The notes beneath the pieces are model-generated. The model was not told where the DNA came from. It saw only the letters and a list, made by a program, of their open reading frames with translations, and did not search any database. This document shows, in pieces, positions 50,668-59,694 of a DNA stretch of 64,000 bases; position 1 is the stretch's first letter; each line of letters opens with the position of its first letter. Made by a program: the position numbers and the translations under genes. This DNA is from Chromatiaceae bacterium (GTDB taxonomy: Bacteria > Pseudomonadota > Gammaproteobacteria > Chromatiales > Chromatiaceae). Location of the stretch: positions 124,001 to 188,000 of the forward strand of contig JACKMT010000005.1 in assembly GCA_024235255.1 (NCBI GenBank), in the 5' to 3' direction.

Positions 50668-51720
50668 TCATACGAATTGCACTTCGGCGGAGCCCTGCGC
50701 GGCCACAATCCGCCCCAGCTGCCAAACCTGTTCTCCGGCCAGAGTGAGCTGCTTTGTCGCACTTTCCGCGTCTGCGGCGGCAACGCAGACGATCATACCG
50801 ACTCCGCAGTTGAAGGTGCGCAGCATTTCCGAGTCCGCGATGTTGCCCTGCTCCTGCAGCCACTGAAACAGCGGCGGGCGCTCCCAGCTCTCGAGCTCGA
50901 TCAGTGCACGCGTTCCTTGCGGCAGCACGCGCGGCAGGTTCTCCAGTAGTCCACCGCCGGTGATGTGCGCCAGCGCATGAATGTCGATGCTCTGGTGCAG
51001 GGCCAGCAGGGGTTTGACATAGATGCGGGTGGGTGCCAGCAGCGCTTCGCCCAGGGTAACCCCATGCATGGGTTGATTCAGATCGGCGCCTGAGAGTTCG
51101 AGAATCTTCCGAATCAGCGAATAACCGTTGGAGTGCGGCCCGGAGGAGGCGAGGCCGAGCAGCACGTCGCCCGCTTTGACCTTTCCCGGCTCGATGATGC
51201 GCGATTTTTCCACTATCCCCACCGCAAAACCTGCCAGGTCGTAGTCGCCGCTGGCATACATGCCCGGCATCTCGGCGGTCTCGCCGCCGGTCAACGCGGC
51301 GCCGGCGAGTTGGCAGCCTTCGGCGATTCCGCTGACCACCTGGGTGGCGACATCCACATCCAGATGGCCGGTGGCGTAGTAATCGAGAAAAAAGAGCGGC
51401 TCGGCGCCGGTTACCACGATATCGTTGACGCACATCGCAACCAGGTCAATGCCGATGGTGTCGTGTTTTCCCAGCTGCAGCGCCAGCTTCAGCTTGGTGC
51501 CGACACCATCGGTGCCTGACACCAGAATCGGCTCGCGATAGCGCCCGATGGGTAGCTCGAAAAGCGCGCCGAAGCCACCAAGTCCGGTCATCACCCCCGG
51601 CCGGAAGGTCTGCTTCACGATCGGCTTGATGCGCTCGACCAGATTATTGCCGGCGTCGATATCCACCCCGGCATCCCGGTAGCTGAGTTTGTTATCTCCG
51701 GAACTGTTGTTCTGCTCCAC
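50668..51720 (-). CDS. purM: phosphoribosylformylglycinamidine cyclo-ligase (AIR synthetase)
   Basis: A 350-residue ATP-dependent enzyme that closes the imidazole ring in purine synthesis. Seen: Leu-Ser-Tyr-Arg-Asp-Ala-Gly-Val-Asp-Ile near the start, Gly-Thr-Asp-Gly-Val-Gly-Thr-Lys-Leu-Lys near residue 70, and Gly-Gly-Glu-Thr-Ala-Glu-Met-Pro-Gly. The GTG at 51720 is preferred because a GGAG site lies seven bases upstream, and the length then fits the E. coli enzyme; an ATG at 51753 has no ribosome site. Confidence 0.95.
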   Translation of the reverse strand: MEQNNSSGDNKLSYRDAGVDIDAGNNLVERIKPIVKQTFRPGVMTGLGGFGALFELPIGRYREPILVSGTDGVGTKLKLALQLGKHDTIGIDLVAMCVNDIVVTGAEPLFFLDYYATGHLDVDVATQVVSGIAEGCQLAGAALTGGETAEMPGMYASGDYDLAGFAVGIVEKSRIIEPGKVKAGDVLLGLASSGPHSNGYSLIRKILELSGADLNQPMHGVTLGEALLAPTRIYVKPLLALHQSIDIHALAHITGGGLLENLPRVLPQGTRALIELESWERPPLFQWLQEQGNIADSEMLRTFNCGVGMIVCVAAADAESATKQLTLAGEQVWQLGRIVAAQGSAEVQFV

Positions 51721-51972
51721 GTTGACTCCAGACTGACAATGAATTGATCCCATCTTATCAAATCCGCCAGATCAGGTGTGTCTTTCAACCAGCCGATGCA
51801 TTGTGACGGAGAGCGCTTGGCGTATCGGGTTGACTGTAGTCGCAACCAATTCACATTTTAACGGTGGCGGTAATCACTATCGGCCATGTATAAGGCAGGT
51901 TTAGACAGCAGATGGCTGGCCGGAGTAATATAACAGCCCATTCAAACCGGTATTTTTCGCACAAAACCTCAC

Positions 51973-53085
51973 ATGTCTTCGCTTATCTTGAATTCACATA
52001 TGCCTGCATATATACGCAGACGCCTGCTTATCATGCTGATGCTTTTCGCCGGTTATGGATCGTCGGTACAGGGTACTGAGGTTGGCGGTCTTTACGAAGC
52101 CACTGCTCCGGTTGCCGGCAGCGAAGCGGCAGCGCGCAATGGAGCAATCCGCGAGGCGTTCGGCAAGGTGTTGGTCAAGATTACCGGCAACAGCCGGATT
52201 GCGACCCGCAAGGCAGTGGCGGAAGATCTGGGCAACGCGGCGCGCTATGTTGAACAGTACCGGTACGAGCCGGCTCCCGCGGTTGCGGGCAGCGATCAGG
52301 CCGGGCAACTGCTGCAGGTCAGCTTCGATAAAAGTGAACTGGATCGCCTGCTACAGCGTCGCGGTCTGCCGGTTTGGAGTGCCAACCGCCCCAGCGTCCT
52401 GGTTTGGGTGGGGGAAGAGCGCCAAGGTAAACGCCGGTTGCTGAACCCGGATATCGATGCCGACCTGCGGCTGCCGCTGGATCAGGTGGCCGCGGAGCGC
52501 GGCCTGCCTCTGCTGCTGCCAATCATGGACCTTGAGGATCAGGGGCAATTGCAGGTTGCGGACATCTGGGGCGATTTTGAAACTAATATCCGCGCCGCGT
52601 CGCGCCGGTATGCGCCGGACCTGATCCTGACCGGTCGCCTGGTAGGCGGCAATGCAGGGATGTGGCGCGGAGAGTGGCGGCTCTATTTCGCCGATTCCCA
52701 GCACAACTGGAACAATGAGGCAGCGTCCCGAAACGATTTGGTGGCGGATGCGTTGCGGCGCACCGCAGACAGTCTGGCGGATCGGTTTGCTCCGCTAAGG
52801 GATGAGCGATCGCTGTCGACGGTACGGCTGCGGGTGGCGGGAATCACAAGCCTTGCCGACTATGCCGCGATACTTGAGCTGCTCAGTACCCAGAGCACGC
52901 TCGATAGAGTGGTGGTAGCCTTAGTCGAGCCGGACGCAGTGATCTATGATCTGCATGGACAGGGCGGGGTAAGTGCGCTGCAGCGTGGGCTTGATATCGG
53001 CGGCTTGATCGAAACCGATCCGGAAGGGGCGTTCCAGCCAGCTGCCTCCTCAGTACCGGTGGATCTCTACTACCGAATGCGTTAA
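51973..53085 (+). CDS. DUF2066 family protein
   Basis: A 370-residue exported protein (hydrophobic signal about residues 15-27, then Gly-Ser-Ser-Val-Gln-Gly). The DUF2066 pattern is clear: Val-Gly-Gly-Leu-Tyr-Glu-Ala, Arg-Glu-Ala-Phe-Gly-Lys-Val-Leu-Val-Lys-Ile-Thr-Gly near residue 65, and a later Tyr-Arg-Tyr-Glu. Function unknown; members are common next to the pgsA-like and hda genes, as here. The stop is seven bases before the next start. An upstream in-frame Met allows a longer start; the Met at 51973 is used. Confidence 0.85.
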   Translation: MSSLILNSHMPAYIRRRLLIMLMLFAGYGSSVQGTEVGGLYEATAPVAGSEAAARNGAIREAFGKVLVKITGNSRIATRKAVAEDLGNAARYVEQYRYEPAPAVAGSDQAGQLLQVSFDKSELDRLLQRRGLPVWSANRPSVLVWVGEERQGKRRLLNPDIDADLRLPLDQVAAERGLPLLLPIMDLEDQGQLQVADIWGDFETNIRAASRRYAPDLILTGRLVGGNAGMWRGEWRLYFADSQHNWNNEAASRNDLVADALRRTADSLADRFAPLRDERSLSTVRLRVAGITSLADYAAILELLSTQSTLDRVVVALVEPDAVIYDLHGQGGVSALQRGLDIGGLIETDPEGAFQPAASSVPVDLYYRMR

Positions 53086-53092
53086 ACCAACC

Positions 53093-53653
53093 ATGTTTCT
53101 GCAACGGGAAGATATCCCAAATCTGATCAGTATCCTGCGCATTCTGCTCACCATACCGGTGGTTTGGATGCTGTTGATCCAACGCTTCGATTTTGCGCTC
53201 GTGCTGTTTGCGGTGGCCGGTATCTCGGACGGCCTGGATGGGTTTCTGGCCAAACACTTCGGCTGGCAGAGCAAGCTCGGCGGCTTGCTGGATCCTATGG
53301 CGGATAAGGTTCTGCTGGTTTCCAGTTATGTCTGCCTGGCGCTGCTGGGTCTTATTCCCACGCTGTTGATGGTGCTTGTGATTGTGCGCGACCTGATCAT
53401 TGTGACCGGCGCACTGATCTATAACTTCCGCATCGAAGAGCTCAAGGCAAATCCCAGCCTTATCAGCAAATTCAATACCTTCGCACAGATTGTACTGGTG
53501 CTTATGGTCGTGTTGGACCAGGGTCTGTTTGAACTGCCGCAAGGAGTGCTGCAAGCTATGGTCTGGACTGTCTTCGTCTCCACGATCGCCAGCGGCGTCA
53601 ACTACGTCTGGGTCTGGAGCCGGCGCGCAGCCGATCTGCGCGGAAAGAGTTAA
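53093..53653 (+). CDS. CDP-alcohol phosphatidyltransferase family protein
   Basis: A 186-residue membrane enzyme. The CDP-alcohol motif runs Ser-Asp-Gly-Leu-Asp-Gly-Phe-Leu-Ala-Lys, eight residues, Gly-Gly-Leu-Leu-Asp-Pro-Met-Ala-Asp-Lys (about 43-70) and contains the metal-binding Asp set. Four to five membrane helices follow. Relatives near hda are often annotated pgsA-like; phosphatidylglycerophosphate or cardiolipin synthesis is possible. It is coupled to the DUF2066 gene and convergent with hda. Confidence 0.9.
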   Translation: MFLQREDIPNLISILRILLTIPVVWMLLIQRFDFALVLFAVAGISDGLDGFLAKHFGWQSKLGGLLDPMADKVLLVSSYVCLALLGLIPTLLMVLVIVRDLIIVTGALIYNFRIEELKANPSLISKFNTFAQIVLVLMVVLDQGLFELPQGVLQAMVWTVFVSTIASGVNYVWVWSRRAADLRGKS

Positions 53654-53670
53654 GCGGTTGCTGCGCTCAC

Positions 53671-54375
53671 TCAAACCTCGTCCGGTTCCAACACCGTTTT
53701 GACAAAGTGTATGGTTAGCTTGCTGCGTTGGGCAGCGAGTGAGGCCAGATCCAGCCGCTCCATCAGCTCCAGCAGCGATGTGGCATCTCTGGCCGTGTGG
53801 CTCAGGATATAGCGCGCCGTCGCCTTGGGAAGATGCAGTCCGCGTCTTTTTGCGCTCTCATCCAGCAGCGCAACCCTGCCCACGTCATCCAGCGGATTGA
53901 GTTGGCAGCTCAGCCCCCATTCCAGGCGGGAGGCTAAATCGGCAAGCTGCACCGGCAGTCTTGCCGGCGGACGATCTGCACTCACTATCAGGCCAGCCCT
54001 GCGTTCCCACAATTGATTGAACAGGCTGAATAGGCTGGACTCCCAGGCAGGCGCTTCACACACTAGGTGGATATCGTCCAGGCACACCAGATCCAGTTCG
54101 CCGAGATCGGACAGAATTCCCGGCGTAAAATGATCGACCAGCGAGAGGGGTACATAGGCAACGCGTTTGGAGCCTGGTTGTACCGCCCGGCAACTGGCCT
54201 GCAGCAGATGGCTCTTGCCCGTCCCGGCGGGACCCCAAAGATAGAGGTAGCGCTCACCGGACCCGGCTAAACAGGCCTTTAGATCGGCAATTGTCTGTTG
54301 ATTTCCCAGCCCGATAAATGTGTCAAAACAGGCGCTCTCCCGCAAACTGATGCCGAGGGGTAGTTGGGGCAACAT
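53671..54375 (-). CDS. hda: DnaA regulatory inactivator Hda
   Basis: A 234-residue AAA+ protein that with the DNA clamp stimulates ATP hydrolysis by DnaA. Walker A is Gly-Pro-Ala-Gly-Thr-Gly-Lys-Ser-His, Walker B is Leu-Val-Cys-Leu-Asp-Asp-Ile-His, and the N-terminal Gln-Leu-Pro-Leu-Gly-Ile fits the clamp-binding region. An arginine-finger region is present near the C-terminal part. Length equals E. coli Hda. It is separated from wrbA by nine bases and may share its transcript. Confidence 0.94.
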   Translation of the reverse strand: MLPQLPLGISLRESACFDTFIGLGNQQTIADLKACLAGSGERYLYLWGPAGTGKSHLLQASCRAVQPGSKRVAYVPLSLVDHFTPGILSDLGELDLVCLDDIHLVCEAPAWESSLFSLFNQLWERRAGLIVSADRPPARLPVQLADLASRLEWGLSCQLNPLDDVGRVALLDESAKRRGLHLPKATARYILSHTARDATSLLELMERLDLASLAAQRSKLTIHFVKTVLEPDEV

Positions 54376-54384
54376 GCGCGCTGT

Positions 54385-54975
54385 TCACGCCAGCCTGACT
54401 GCGGTAGCCGCGAGGCGTTGCCCCAGTGCCCGGCACAGCTGACTCTCCTCTTTGCTTAACGGCAGCTTACTGTCGTTGCCGGCCAGATGGCTGGGACCGT
54501 AGGGTGTTCCACCGCTGCGTGTATGCAGCAGGTCCGTTTCGCTGTAGGGTAGGCCAAGCAGCAGCATGCCATGGTGCAACAGCGGCAGCATCATACTGGT
54601 GAGGGTGGTCTCCTGGCCGCCGTGCATACTGGAGGTCGAAGTGAATACACCGGCCGGTTTGCCGATCATGGCACCGCTGAGCCACAGCGCGCCGGTGCCG
54701 TCGATGAAATATTTCAACGCTGCGGCCATGTTGCCGAAGCGGGTCGGGCTGCCCAGGGCCAGTCCGGCGCAGTTGGCAAGATCATCAAGGGTGGCATATG
54801 GCGCGCCTGCCTCCGGTACAGTGGCATCGACCGCTTCGCAGGTCGCGGAAACCTCCGGTACGGTGCGCAGGCGCGCTTCGATCCCTGCCACTTGCTCCAC
54901 CCCCCGGGCGATCTGTCTGGCCATGCCGGCGGTTGCGCCGTAACGGCTGTAATAGAGAATCAGAATGTAGCTCAT
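54385..54975 (-). CDS. wrbA: NAD(P)H:quinone oxidoreductase WrbA
   Basis: A 196-residue flavodoxin-fold enzyme that reduces quinones by two electrons and avoids semiquinone radicals. Seen: Leu-Tyr-Tyr-Ser-Arg-Tyr-Gly-Ala-Thr-Ala (phosphate loop of FMN), Gly-Ser-Pro-Thr-Arg-Phe-Gly-Asn-Met, and Thr-Ser-Thr-Ser-Ser-Met-His-Gly-Gly-Gln-Glu-Thr-Thr, all WrbA landmarks. It overlaps arsC by four bases. Confidence 0.93.
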   Translation of the reverse strand: MSYILILYYSRYGATAGMARQIARGVEQVAGIEARLRTVPEVSATCEAVDATVPEAGAPYATLDDLANCAGLALGSPTRFGNMAAALKYFIDGTGALWLSGAMIGKPAGVFTSTSSMHGGQETTLTSMMLPLLHHGMLLLGLPYSETDLLHTRSGGTPYGPSHLAGNDSKLPLSKEESQLCRALGQRLAATAVRLA

Positions 54976-55322
54976 CGCAGCATATCCAGGACCTTTTCCG
55001 GCGGTCGTCCGATGGTCGCCCTGCCGTTGCTGATGACGATGGGCCGCTCGATCAGCTTGGGATGATCGACCATAGCCTGTACCAGTTGCTCGCGGGTCAG
55101 CTTGGGATTGTCCAAGCCAAATTCCTTATATTCAGCCTCTTTCTTGCGCATCAGGTCGCGTGGTTCCATGTCCAGCATGGAGAGGATCCTCTCCAATCCG
55201 GCACGGTCCGGCGGGGTCTTGAGATACTCGGTTATGTTGGGTTCAAAACCATGCTCCTCCAGCAATTGCAGCGTCTGACGCGATTTACTGCAGCGTGGAT
55301 TGTGGTATATCTCTACGGTCAT
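54972..55322 (-). CDS. arsC: ArsC-type arsenate reductase (glutaredoxin-linked)
   Basis: A 116-residue thioredoxin-fold protein. The Asn-Pro-Arg-Cys-Ser-Lys-Ser-Arg active site is at about residues 8-15 (Cys11), followed by the ArsC pattern Glu-Tyr-Leu-Lys-Thr-Pro-Pro and Ile-Val-Ile-Ser-Asn-Gly-Arg-Ala. It would reduce arsenate to arsenite with glutaredoxin. A general thiol-reductase relative is possible, since no ars efflux genes are nearby. First gene of the arsC-wrbA pair. Confidence 0.88.
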   Translation of the reverse strand: MTVEIYHNPRCSKSRQTLQLLEEHGFEPNITEYLKTPPDRAGLERILSMLDMEPRDLMRKKEAEYKEFGLDNPKLTREQLVQAMVDHPKLIERPIVISNGRATIGRPPEKVLDMLR

Positions 55323-55583
55323 GAGCGGAAACCTCGTTGTTAATGTTCGTTTAACCGCGCTATTGTAGCCAACTGCAGATGGTAAAAAACAGCTTCACCG
55401 AAACCGGGCTTTTTTCCGGTGCACTGCAAAAGCGGGCGGCCTTACTTTAGACTGGGCCGTGCGCGGCATGAAGTAGTTCGAATGTTTTAACGGATCTGTG
55501 GTGGTACCGGTACCGCACGAAAGTGCTTATCACGGTTTGCTGACACTGCTCAGATTTTGCGGCAATGGCAACATTAAAGCAGT

Positions 55584-56924
55584 ATGGGGAGCAGCTACTT
55601 GAGGATGTTTGGCGAAATATTAAGAGAGAGGGGTGGTACTGTGACGCAGACGCTTGGCGGCGCAGCGGGTGGCCTGATTCGGTTTCTTCGACTGTTGGTT
55701 GCACGCTTCATTGCCGACGGTGGTCTGCCCAATGCCGCTTCCCTTACCTATACAACGCTGTTGTCGCTGGTGCCGTTGATGACCGTCGGTCTGGCCATAT
55801 TCTCCGCTTTTCCGATCTCTGAAAAGTTGGGGGATGAGTTGCAGGACTTTGTGTTTAAAAACTTTGTTCCGGCATCCGGTGAAGTGGTGCAGCGATACTT
55901 TCAAGAGTTCAGCAGCAAGGCGTCCAAGCTGACCGGGGTGGGATTCGGGTTTCTGGTGGTGGTCGCAGTCATGCTGATGATCACCATCGATCAGGCGATC
56001 AACTCCATCTGGCGGGTCAGGCAAAAACGCAAACCCCTGGCGAAGTTTCTGATGTACTGGTCAATCCTCTCCCTGGGGCCGCTGTTGATCGGTCTCAGCG
56101 TCGTGGTGACCTCTTATATGGTTTCCATGCCGATCATTTCGGATACTGCAGCGACGCTGGGGTTGCGCCATAGATTGCTGGCGATCATGCCGTTGCTGGC
56201 TGCGGCGGTTGCCTTCAGCCTGCTCTATGCAGTGGTGCCAAACAGAAAGGTTCCGCCGCTGCATGCTATCACCGGTGGCATACTGGCAGCGCTGTTGTTT
56301 GAGATGGCCAAGCGCGGTTTCGCTTTTTACGTAACCCAATTCCCGACTTACGAGGCGATCTATGGCGCGCTGGCGGTAGTGCCGATTTTCCTGGTCTGGA
56401 TATATCTCTGCTGGGTGGTGACGTTGCTCGGTGCGGAGTTTGCCTATTGCCTGAGTATCTTCAGAGATCAGGGTAAGCATGGATCCGCCGCAGAGGGCGG
56501 GGATCTGCTGCTTGCATACCGGCTGATGAACGAGCTCTGGATCGGCCAGAAAACCGGGGTGGCCCTCTCTACGGAAGATCTTGCAGTGCCATTGGGTTAT
56601 GTTCCCGAGGAGCGTCTGGATTCACTGCTGCAGCAGCTTAAGCGTGCGCGGCTGGTACTGCAGACCGGGAGCGGAGCCTGGGCGCTGGCGCGCGATCTCT
56701 CCAATGTGACATTGTACGATCTTTACCGGGCGGAAGGTTTTGTTCTACCCGAGGCTAAATTATTGTCGGAGTCGCAGGAATCGGTGGATCAGGCTTTGGC
56801 CGGTATACTCGAAAACCTGGGGCTGGGTATGGAAAAAGAGATGACTATTTCCCTGGAGGCGCTGTACCAGGATTACCCGTCGCAGCCGGAGATTCCGCAG
56901 GACGGGGATCGCGTCTCCGGATAG
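55584..56924 (+). CDS. YihY/BrkB family membrane protein with cytoplasmic extension
   Basis: A 446-residue protein. The first about 300 residues are the YihY domain with six helices (landmarks: Ala-Ala-Ser-Leu-Thr-Tyr-Thr-Thr-Leu-Leu-Ser-Leu-Val-Pro near residue 53, and Ala-Ile-Tyr-Gly-Ala-Leu-Ala-Val-Val-Pro-Ile-Phe-Leu-Val-Trp-Ile near 265). Old names call these ribonuclease BN, which is not supported. The last about 130 residues look like a soluble winged-helix-like domain. Function unknown, perhaps transport or envelope. The start is uncertain; later Met residues also fit. Confidence 0.82.
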   Translation: MGSSYLRMFGEILRERGGTVTQTLGGAAGGLIRFLRLLVARFIADGGLPNAASLTYTTLLSLVPLMTVGLAIFSAFPISEKLGDELQDFVFKNFVPASGEVVQRYFQEFSSKASKLTGVGFGFLVVVAVMLMITIDQAINSIWRVRQKRKPLAKFLMYWSILSLGPLLIGLSVVVTSYMVSMPIISDTAATLGLRHRLLAIMPLLAAAVAFSLLYAVVPNRKVPPLHAITGGILAALLFEMAKRGFAFYVTQFPTYEAIYGALAVVPIFLVWIYLCWVVTLLGAEFAYCLSIFRDQGKHGSAAEGGDLLLAYRLMNELWIGQKTGVALSTEDLAVPLGYVPEERLDSLLQQLKRARLVLQTGSGAWALARDLSNVTLYDLYRAEGFVLPEAKLLSESQESVDQALAGILENLGLGMEKEMTISLEALYQDYPSQPEIPQDGDRVSG

Positions 56925-56945
56925 AAAATTAATCCATAAGATTTG

Positions 56946-57446
56946 ATGATTGCGCGCCGTTTTTACCTCACGCTGTTGTGCCTGATCGCTGCTTCCGCGG
57001 CGTTTGCGGCACCGGTGGATTTCGTGCTGCCGGACTTGGACGGCAAGCAGCGGCGGTTGTCTGAATTTCGTGGAAAATGGGTACTGGTCAACTACTGGGC
57101 AACCTGGTGTCCGCCCTGTCTAGAGGAGTTACCGGAACTGGAGATCTTTCACCTTGAACATCAGCACCGAGATGCGGTGGTGATCGGCGTCAATCTGGAA
57201 GATATCGCGCTGACCCGGCTCAAGAGTTTCGTTGAGAATCAGTTCATCAGTTTTCCCATATTGCGTGAAAAACCGGGACCGCGAACGGTATTGGGTGCTG
57301 TTCCTGCGTTGCCTACCAGTTATCTGGTCTCGCCCGAGGGCGAGTTGGTGGCCCGTCAGGTGGGCAAGGTGGACGCCGAGATGATCGAGCGTTACATCGA
57401 AGGTTTCAACAAAAGTTCAGAGAAGGCACGCAACAGCGAGGAGTAA
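56946..57446 (+). CDS. TlpA-like thioredoxin family protein
   Basis: A 166-residue exported thioredoxin-fold protein. A signal peptide spans the first about 22 residues (ending Ala-Ala-Phe-Ala-Ala). The active site is Trp-Ala-Thr-Trp-Cys-Pro-Pro-Cys near residues 54-61, the TlpA/ResA class, which usually reduces periplasmic disulfides in cytochrome c maturation or protects thiols. Substrate here is unknown. The acylphosphatase gene begins directly at its stop. Confidence 0.88.
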   Translation: MIARRFYLTLLCLIAASAAFAAPVDFVLPDLDGKQRRLSEFRGKWVLVNYWATWCPPCLEELPELEIFHLEHQHRDAVVIGVNLEDIALTRLKSFVENQFISFPILREKPGPRTVLGAVPALPTSYLVSPEGELVARQVGKVDAEMIERYIEGFNKSSEKARNSEE

Positions 57447-57719
57447 ATGATGACGATATGTGTCAAGTGTCTGGTGTCTGGCAGAGTTCAAGGGGTATTT
57501 TTTCGCGCATCAACCCGCGAACAGGCGCTCTCCCTCGGGATTACCGGCTATGCCCGCAATCTGGCGGACGGCAGGGTCGAGGTGATGGCTTGCGGTGAAA
57601 ACAGCGCCGTCAGTCAGCTCAGGAATTGGCTCACTCGCGGGCCGGTTGCAGCGCAGGTAACCGCGGTTGCCTGCGAACCCCAAGAGACGCTTAGATACCA
57701 GAGTTTCACGGTTCAGTAG
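57447..57719 (+). CDS. acylphosphatase
   Basis: A 90-residue enzyme that hydrolyses acyl phosphates. The phosphate-binding loop Gly-Arg-Val-Gln-Gly-Val-Phe-Phe-Arg carries the catalytic Arg, and the catalytic Asn is in Gly-Tyr-Ala-Arg-Asn-Leu-Ala-Asp-Gly. Length is standard. Its ATG directly follows the tlpA stop, so translation is probably coupled; either of the first two Met codons could be used. Confidence 0.93.
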   Translation: MMTICVKCLVSGRVQGVFFRASTREQALSLGITGYARNLADGRVEVMACGENSAVSQLRNWLTRGPVAAQVTAVACEPQETLRYQSFTVQ

Positions 57720-57733
57720 CGTCCGGTCTGGAT

Positions 57734-58576
57734 TCAGTAACCGGCTATGCTCATGTCCAACTTCATTGGCATGCTCGAAAGGCGATGTATACCGGTATTT
57801 ATGGATCCATCATGCTCCAGTTCAAGCCAGCGCAAGCCCGGCGGCAACTGGTCCAGACTGAACTGGTCGAGCTGCGGGGTGAACTGAATGCAGGTAGACG
57901 GGGCGCCCAGCAATCTGATATGGCGTCGCACTCCTTCGTACGCCTGATGGATATGGCCCCAGATGATCGCCCTGACCTGGGGCGAGCGGTCTATGATTTG
58001 GAAGAAACTGGTAGGATTGTCCAGCGCCATCCGGTCCAACCACGCACTGCCGATCGGGAGCGGGTGGTGGTGCAGGCAGACCAGCGCGTGACAGTCCGGG
58101 TTACGGTCTAGGTTTCGCTCAAGTATCTCCAGTTGCCCAGCGTTGAGGTGTCCGCCCTCCCGGCCCGGTACGGTTGAATCGAGCATGATGATAATCCAGT
58201 TGCCGCGCCGCACGGCTTCCTGAATCTTGACAGAACTCCGATTCAGATGCTGGCGCATAACATCCGGGACATCGTGGTTTCCCGGCAGGCAGTAGACCGG
58301 CAGGTTCATGTTCTCGAAGCGGTCGCACATGCGGTTGTAACCGAGCGGACTGGCGTCGTGAACCAGATCACCGGTCGCCAGAATCAAGTCGGCATCGTTG
58401 AACTCTGCCTTAACCAGATCGAGTACTGAATCGAAGGTTGCGAGGGTGTTGAGCCCGGCAAGGGAGCGGCCCGGATTGGCATAAAGATGGCAGTCGGAGA
58501 CCTGCACCACGCGCAGAGGAGACTCCGGCAGTTGCTTTGGCTGAGGGTGCAGCGGGCTCAGGTTTTCGGGTTTCAT
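57734..58576 (-). CDS. cpdA: 3',5'-cyclic-AMP phosphodiesterase (CpdA type)
   Basis: A 280-residue class III metallophosphoesterase. The metal motifs are Val-Ser-Asp-Cys-His-Leu near residue 25, Ala-Thr-Gly-Asp-Leu-Val-His-Asp (about 65-72), Pro-Gly-Asn-His-Asp, and Leu-His-His-His-Pro with a later Trp-Gly-His-Ile-His. Layout matches CpdA of E. coli, which degrades cAMP. Substrate is inferred from family; other cyclic nucleotides are possible. Confidence 0.88.
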   Translation of the reverse strand: MKPENLSPLHPQPKQLPESPLRVVQVSDCHLYANPGRSLAGLNTLATFDSVLDLVKAEFNDADLILATGDLVHDASPLGYNRMCDRFENMNLPVYCLPGNHDVPDVMRQHLNRSSVKIQEAVRRGNWIIIMLDSTVPGREGGHLNAGQLEILERNLDRNPDCHALVCLHHHPLPIGSAWLDRMALDNPTSFFQIIDRSPQVRAIIWGHIHQAYEGVRRHIRLLGAPSTCIQFTPQLDQFSLDQLPPGLRWLELEHDGSINTGIHRLSSMPMKLDMSIAGY

Positions 58577-58730
58577 CGTTCGTGTTTACGATTCCCAAGG
58601 TCATCGTGCAATAGTATTGTATTTTTAAATCGAGTTTTTAATACTTATTCACCTGATTCTCGCACCTGTTTGTGGACTGAATCACGCTTCTGGTATAGAG
58701 ATTCTCAATATTGGGAAGTAAAGTCATCAA

Positions 58731-59684
58731 ATGACACTCAGCGAATTGCGCTATATCGTAGCCGTGGCCAGGGAGCGCCATTTCGGCAAAGCAGCGGAAT
58801 ATTGCTGTGTCAGCCAACCTACGCTCAGTGTTGCGGTGAAGAAACTGGAGCAGGAGTTGGACTTGGTCTTATTCGAGCGCGGCCAGGGGGAGGTAACTGT
58901 TACTCCGGCGGGGCAGCGCATCATCGTTCACGCTCAGCGGACGCTGGAGCAGGTGGAGCAGATCCGTGAAATGGCGCGCCAGGGCAAGGATCAACTCTCC
59001 AGTCCGTTGCGACTGGCGGCGATCTACACCATCGGTCCCTATCTGTTTCCCGGGCTGGTTCCCCTCCTTTCCCGGCGCGCGCCGAAGATGCCGCTCTTTA
59101 TCGAAGAGAACTACACCGCTGTGCTCTCCCAGCAGCTTAAGGCAGGCGAACAGGATGCCATCATTATCTCGCTCCCGTTTGATGAACCGGGGATTGAAAT
59201 CCAGCCCCTCTATCGGGAGCCGTTTGTTATTCTGCTTCCCGCCGGCCATCCCTGGGCAAAAAAAAGTACGATAGATCTGGCAGAATTGAGCGATGAACGG
59301 GTCCTTTTACTCGGTGCCGGCCACTGCTTCCGGGATCAGGTTCTAGCTGCTTGTCCCGGTTGCCTGAAACCCTCATCCGGGGTGCAAGGAAATTTTGAGG
59401 GCGGCTCACTGGAGACCATGCGTTACATGGTCGCCAGCGGATTGGGTATCACCGTTCTGCCCCGCACTGCGGCCGGAATCAACAGCCTGCCCAATGAAAT
59501 GCTGGTGACCCGCCCATTTAATGGAGAAGCGCCGCAGCGTACAGTGGCGCTGGCCTGGAGGAAATCTTTCCCCCGTCCCCAAGCGATAGAGGTGCTGACG
59601 GAAGTGATTGCGGCTGCAGGCCTGGATGGCGTGACCAGCCTGCACAGCGGAGCGATAAAGTCGCAACCCGCGCTGACTCGGTAG
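58731..59684 (+). CDS. oxyR: hydrogen peroxide-sensing regulator OxyR
   Basis: A 317-residue LysR-type regulator. The N-terminal helix-turn-helix (Arg-Tyr-Ile-Val-Ala-Val-Ala-Arg-Glu-Arg-His-Phe-Gly-Lys-Ala-Ala) is typical. The redox cysteines are present at exactly the E. coli positions: Cys199 in Gly-Ala-Gly-His-Cys-Phe-Arg-Asp and Cys208 in Leu-Ala-Ala-Cys-Pro-Gly-Cys. It should sense peroxide through a disulfide and activate defence genes. It is divergent from cpdA; the gap likely holds its own operator. Confidence 0.94.
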   Translation: MTLSELRYIVAVARERHFGKAAEYCCVSQPTLSVAVKKLEQELDLVLFERGQGEVTVTPAGQRIIVHAQRTLEQVEQIREMARQGKDQLSSPLRLAAIYTIGPYLFPGLVPLLSRRAPKMPLFIEENYTAVLSQQLKAGEQDAIIISLPFDEPGIEIQPLYREPFVILLPAGHPWAKKSTIDLAELSDERVLLLGAGHCFRDQVLAACPGCLKPSSGVQGNFEGGSLETMRYMVASGLGITVLPRTAAGINSLPNEMLVTRPFNGEAPQRTVALAWRKSFPRPQAIEVLTEVIAAAGLDGVTSLHSGAIKSQPALTR

Positions 59685-59694
59685 TCAAAGCGTC

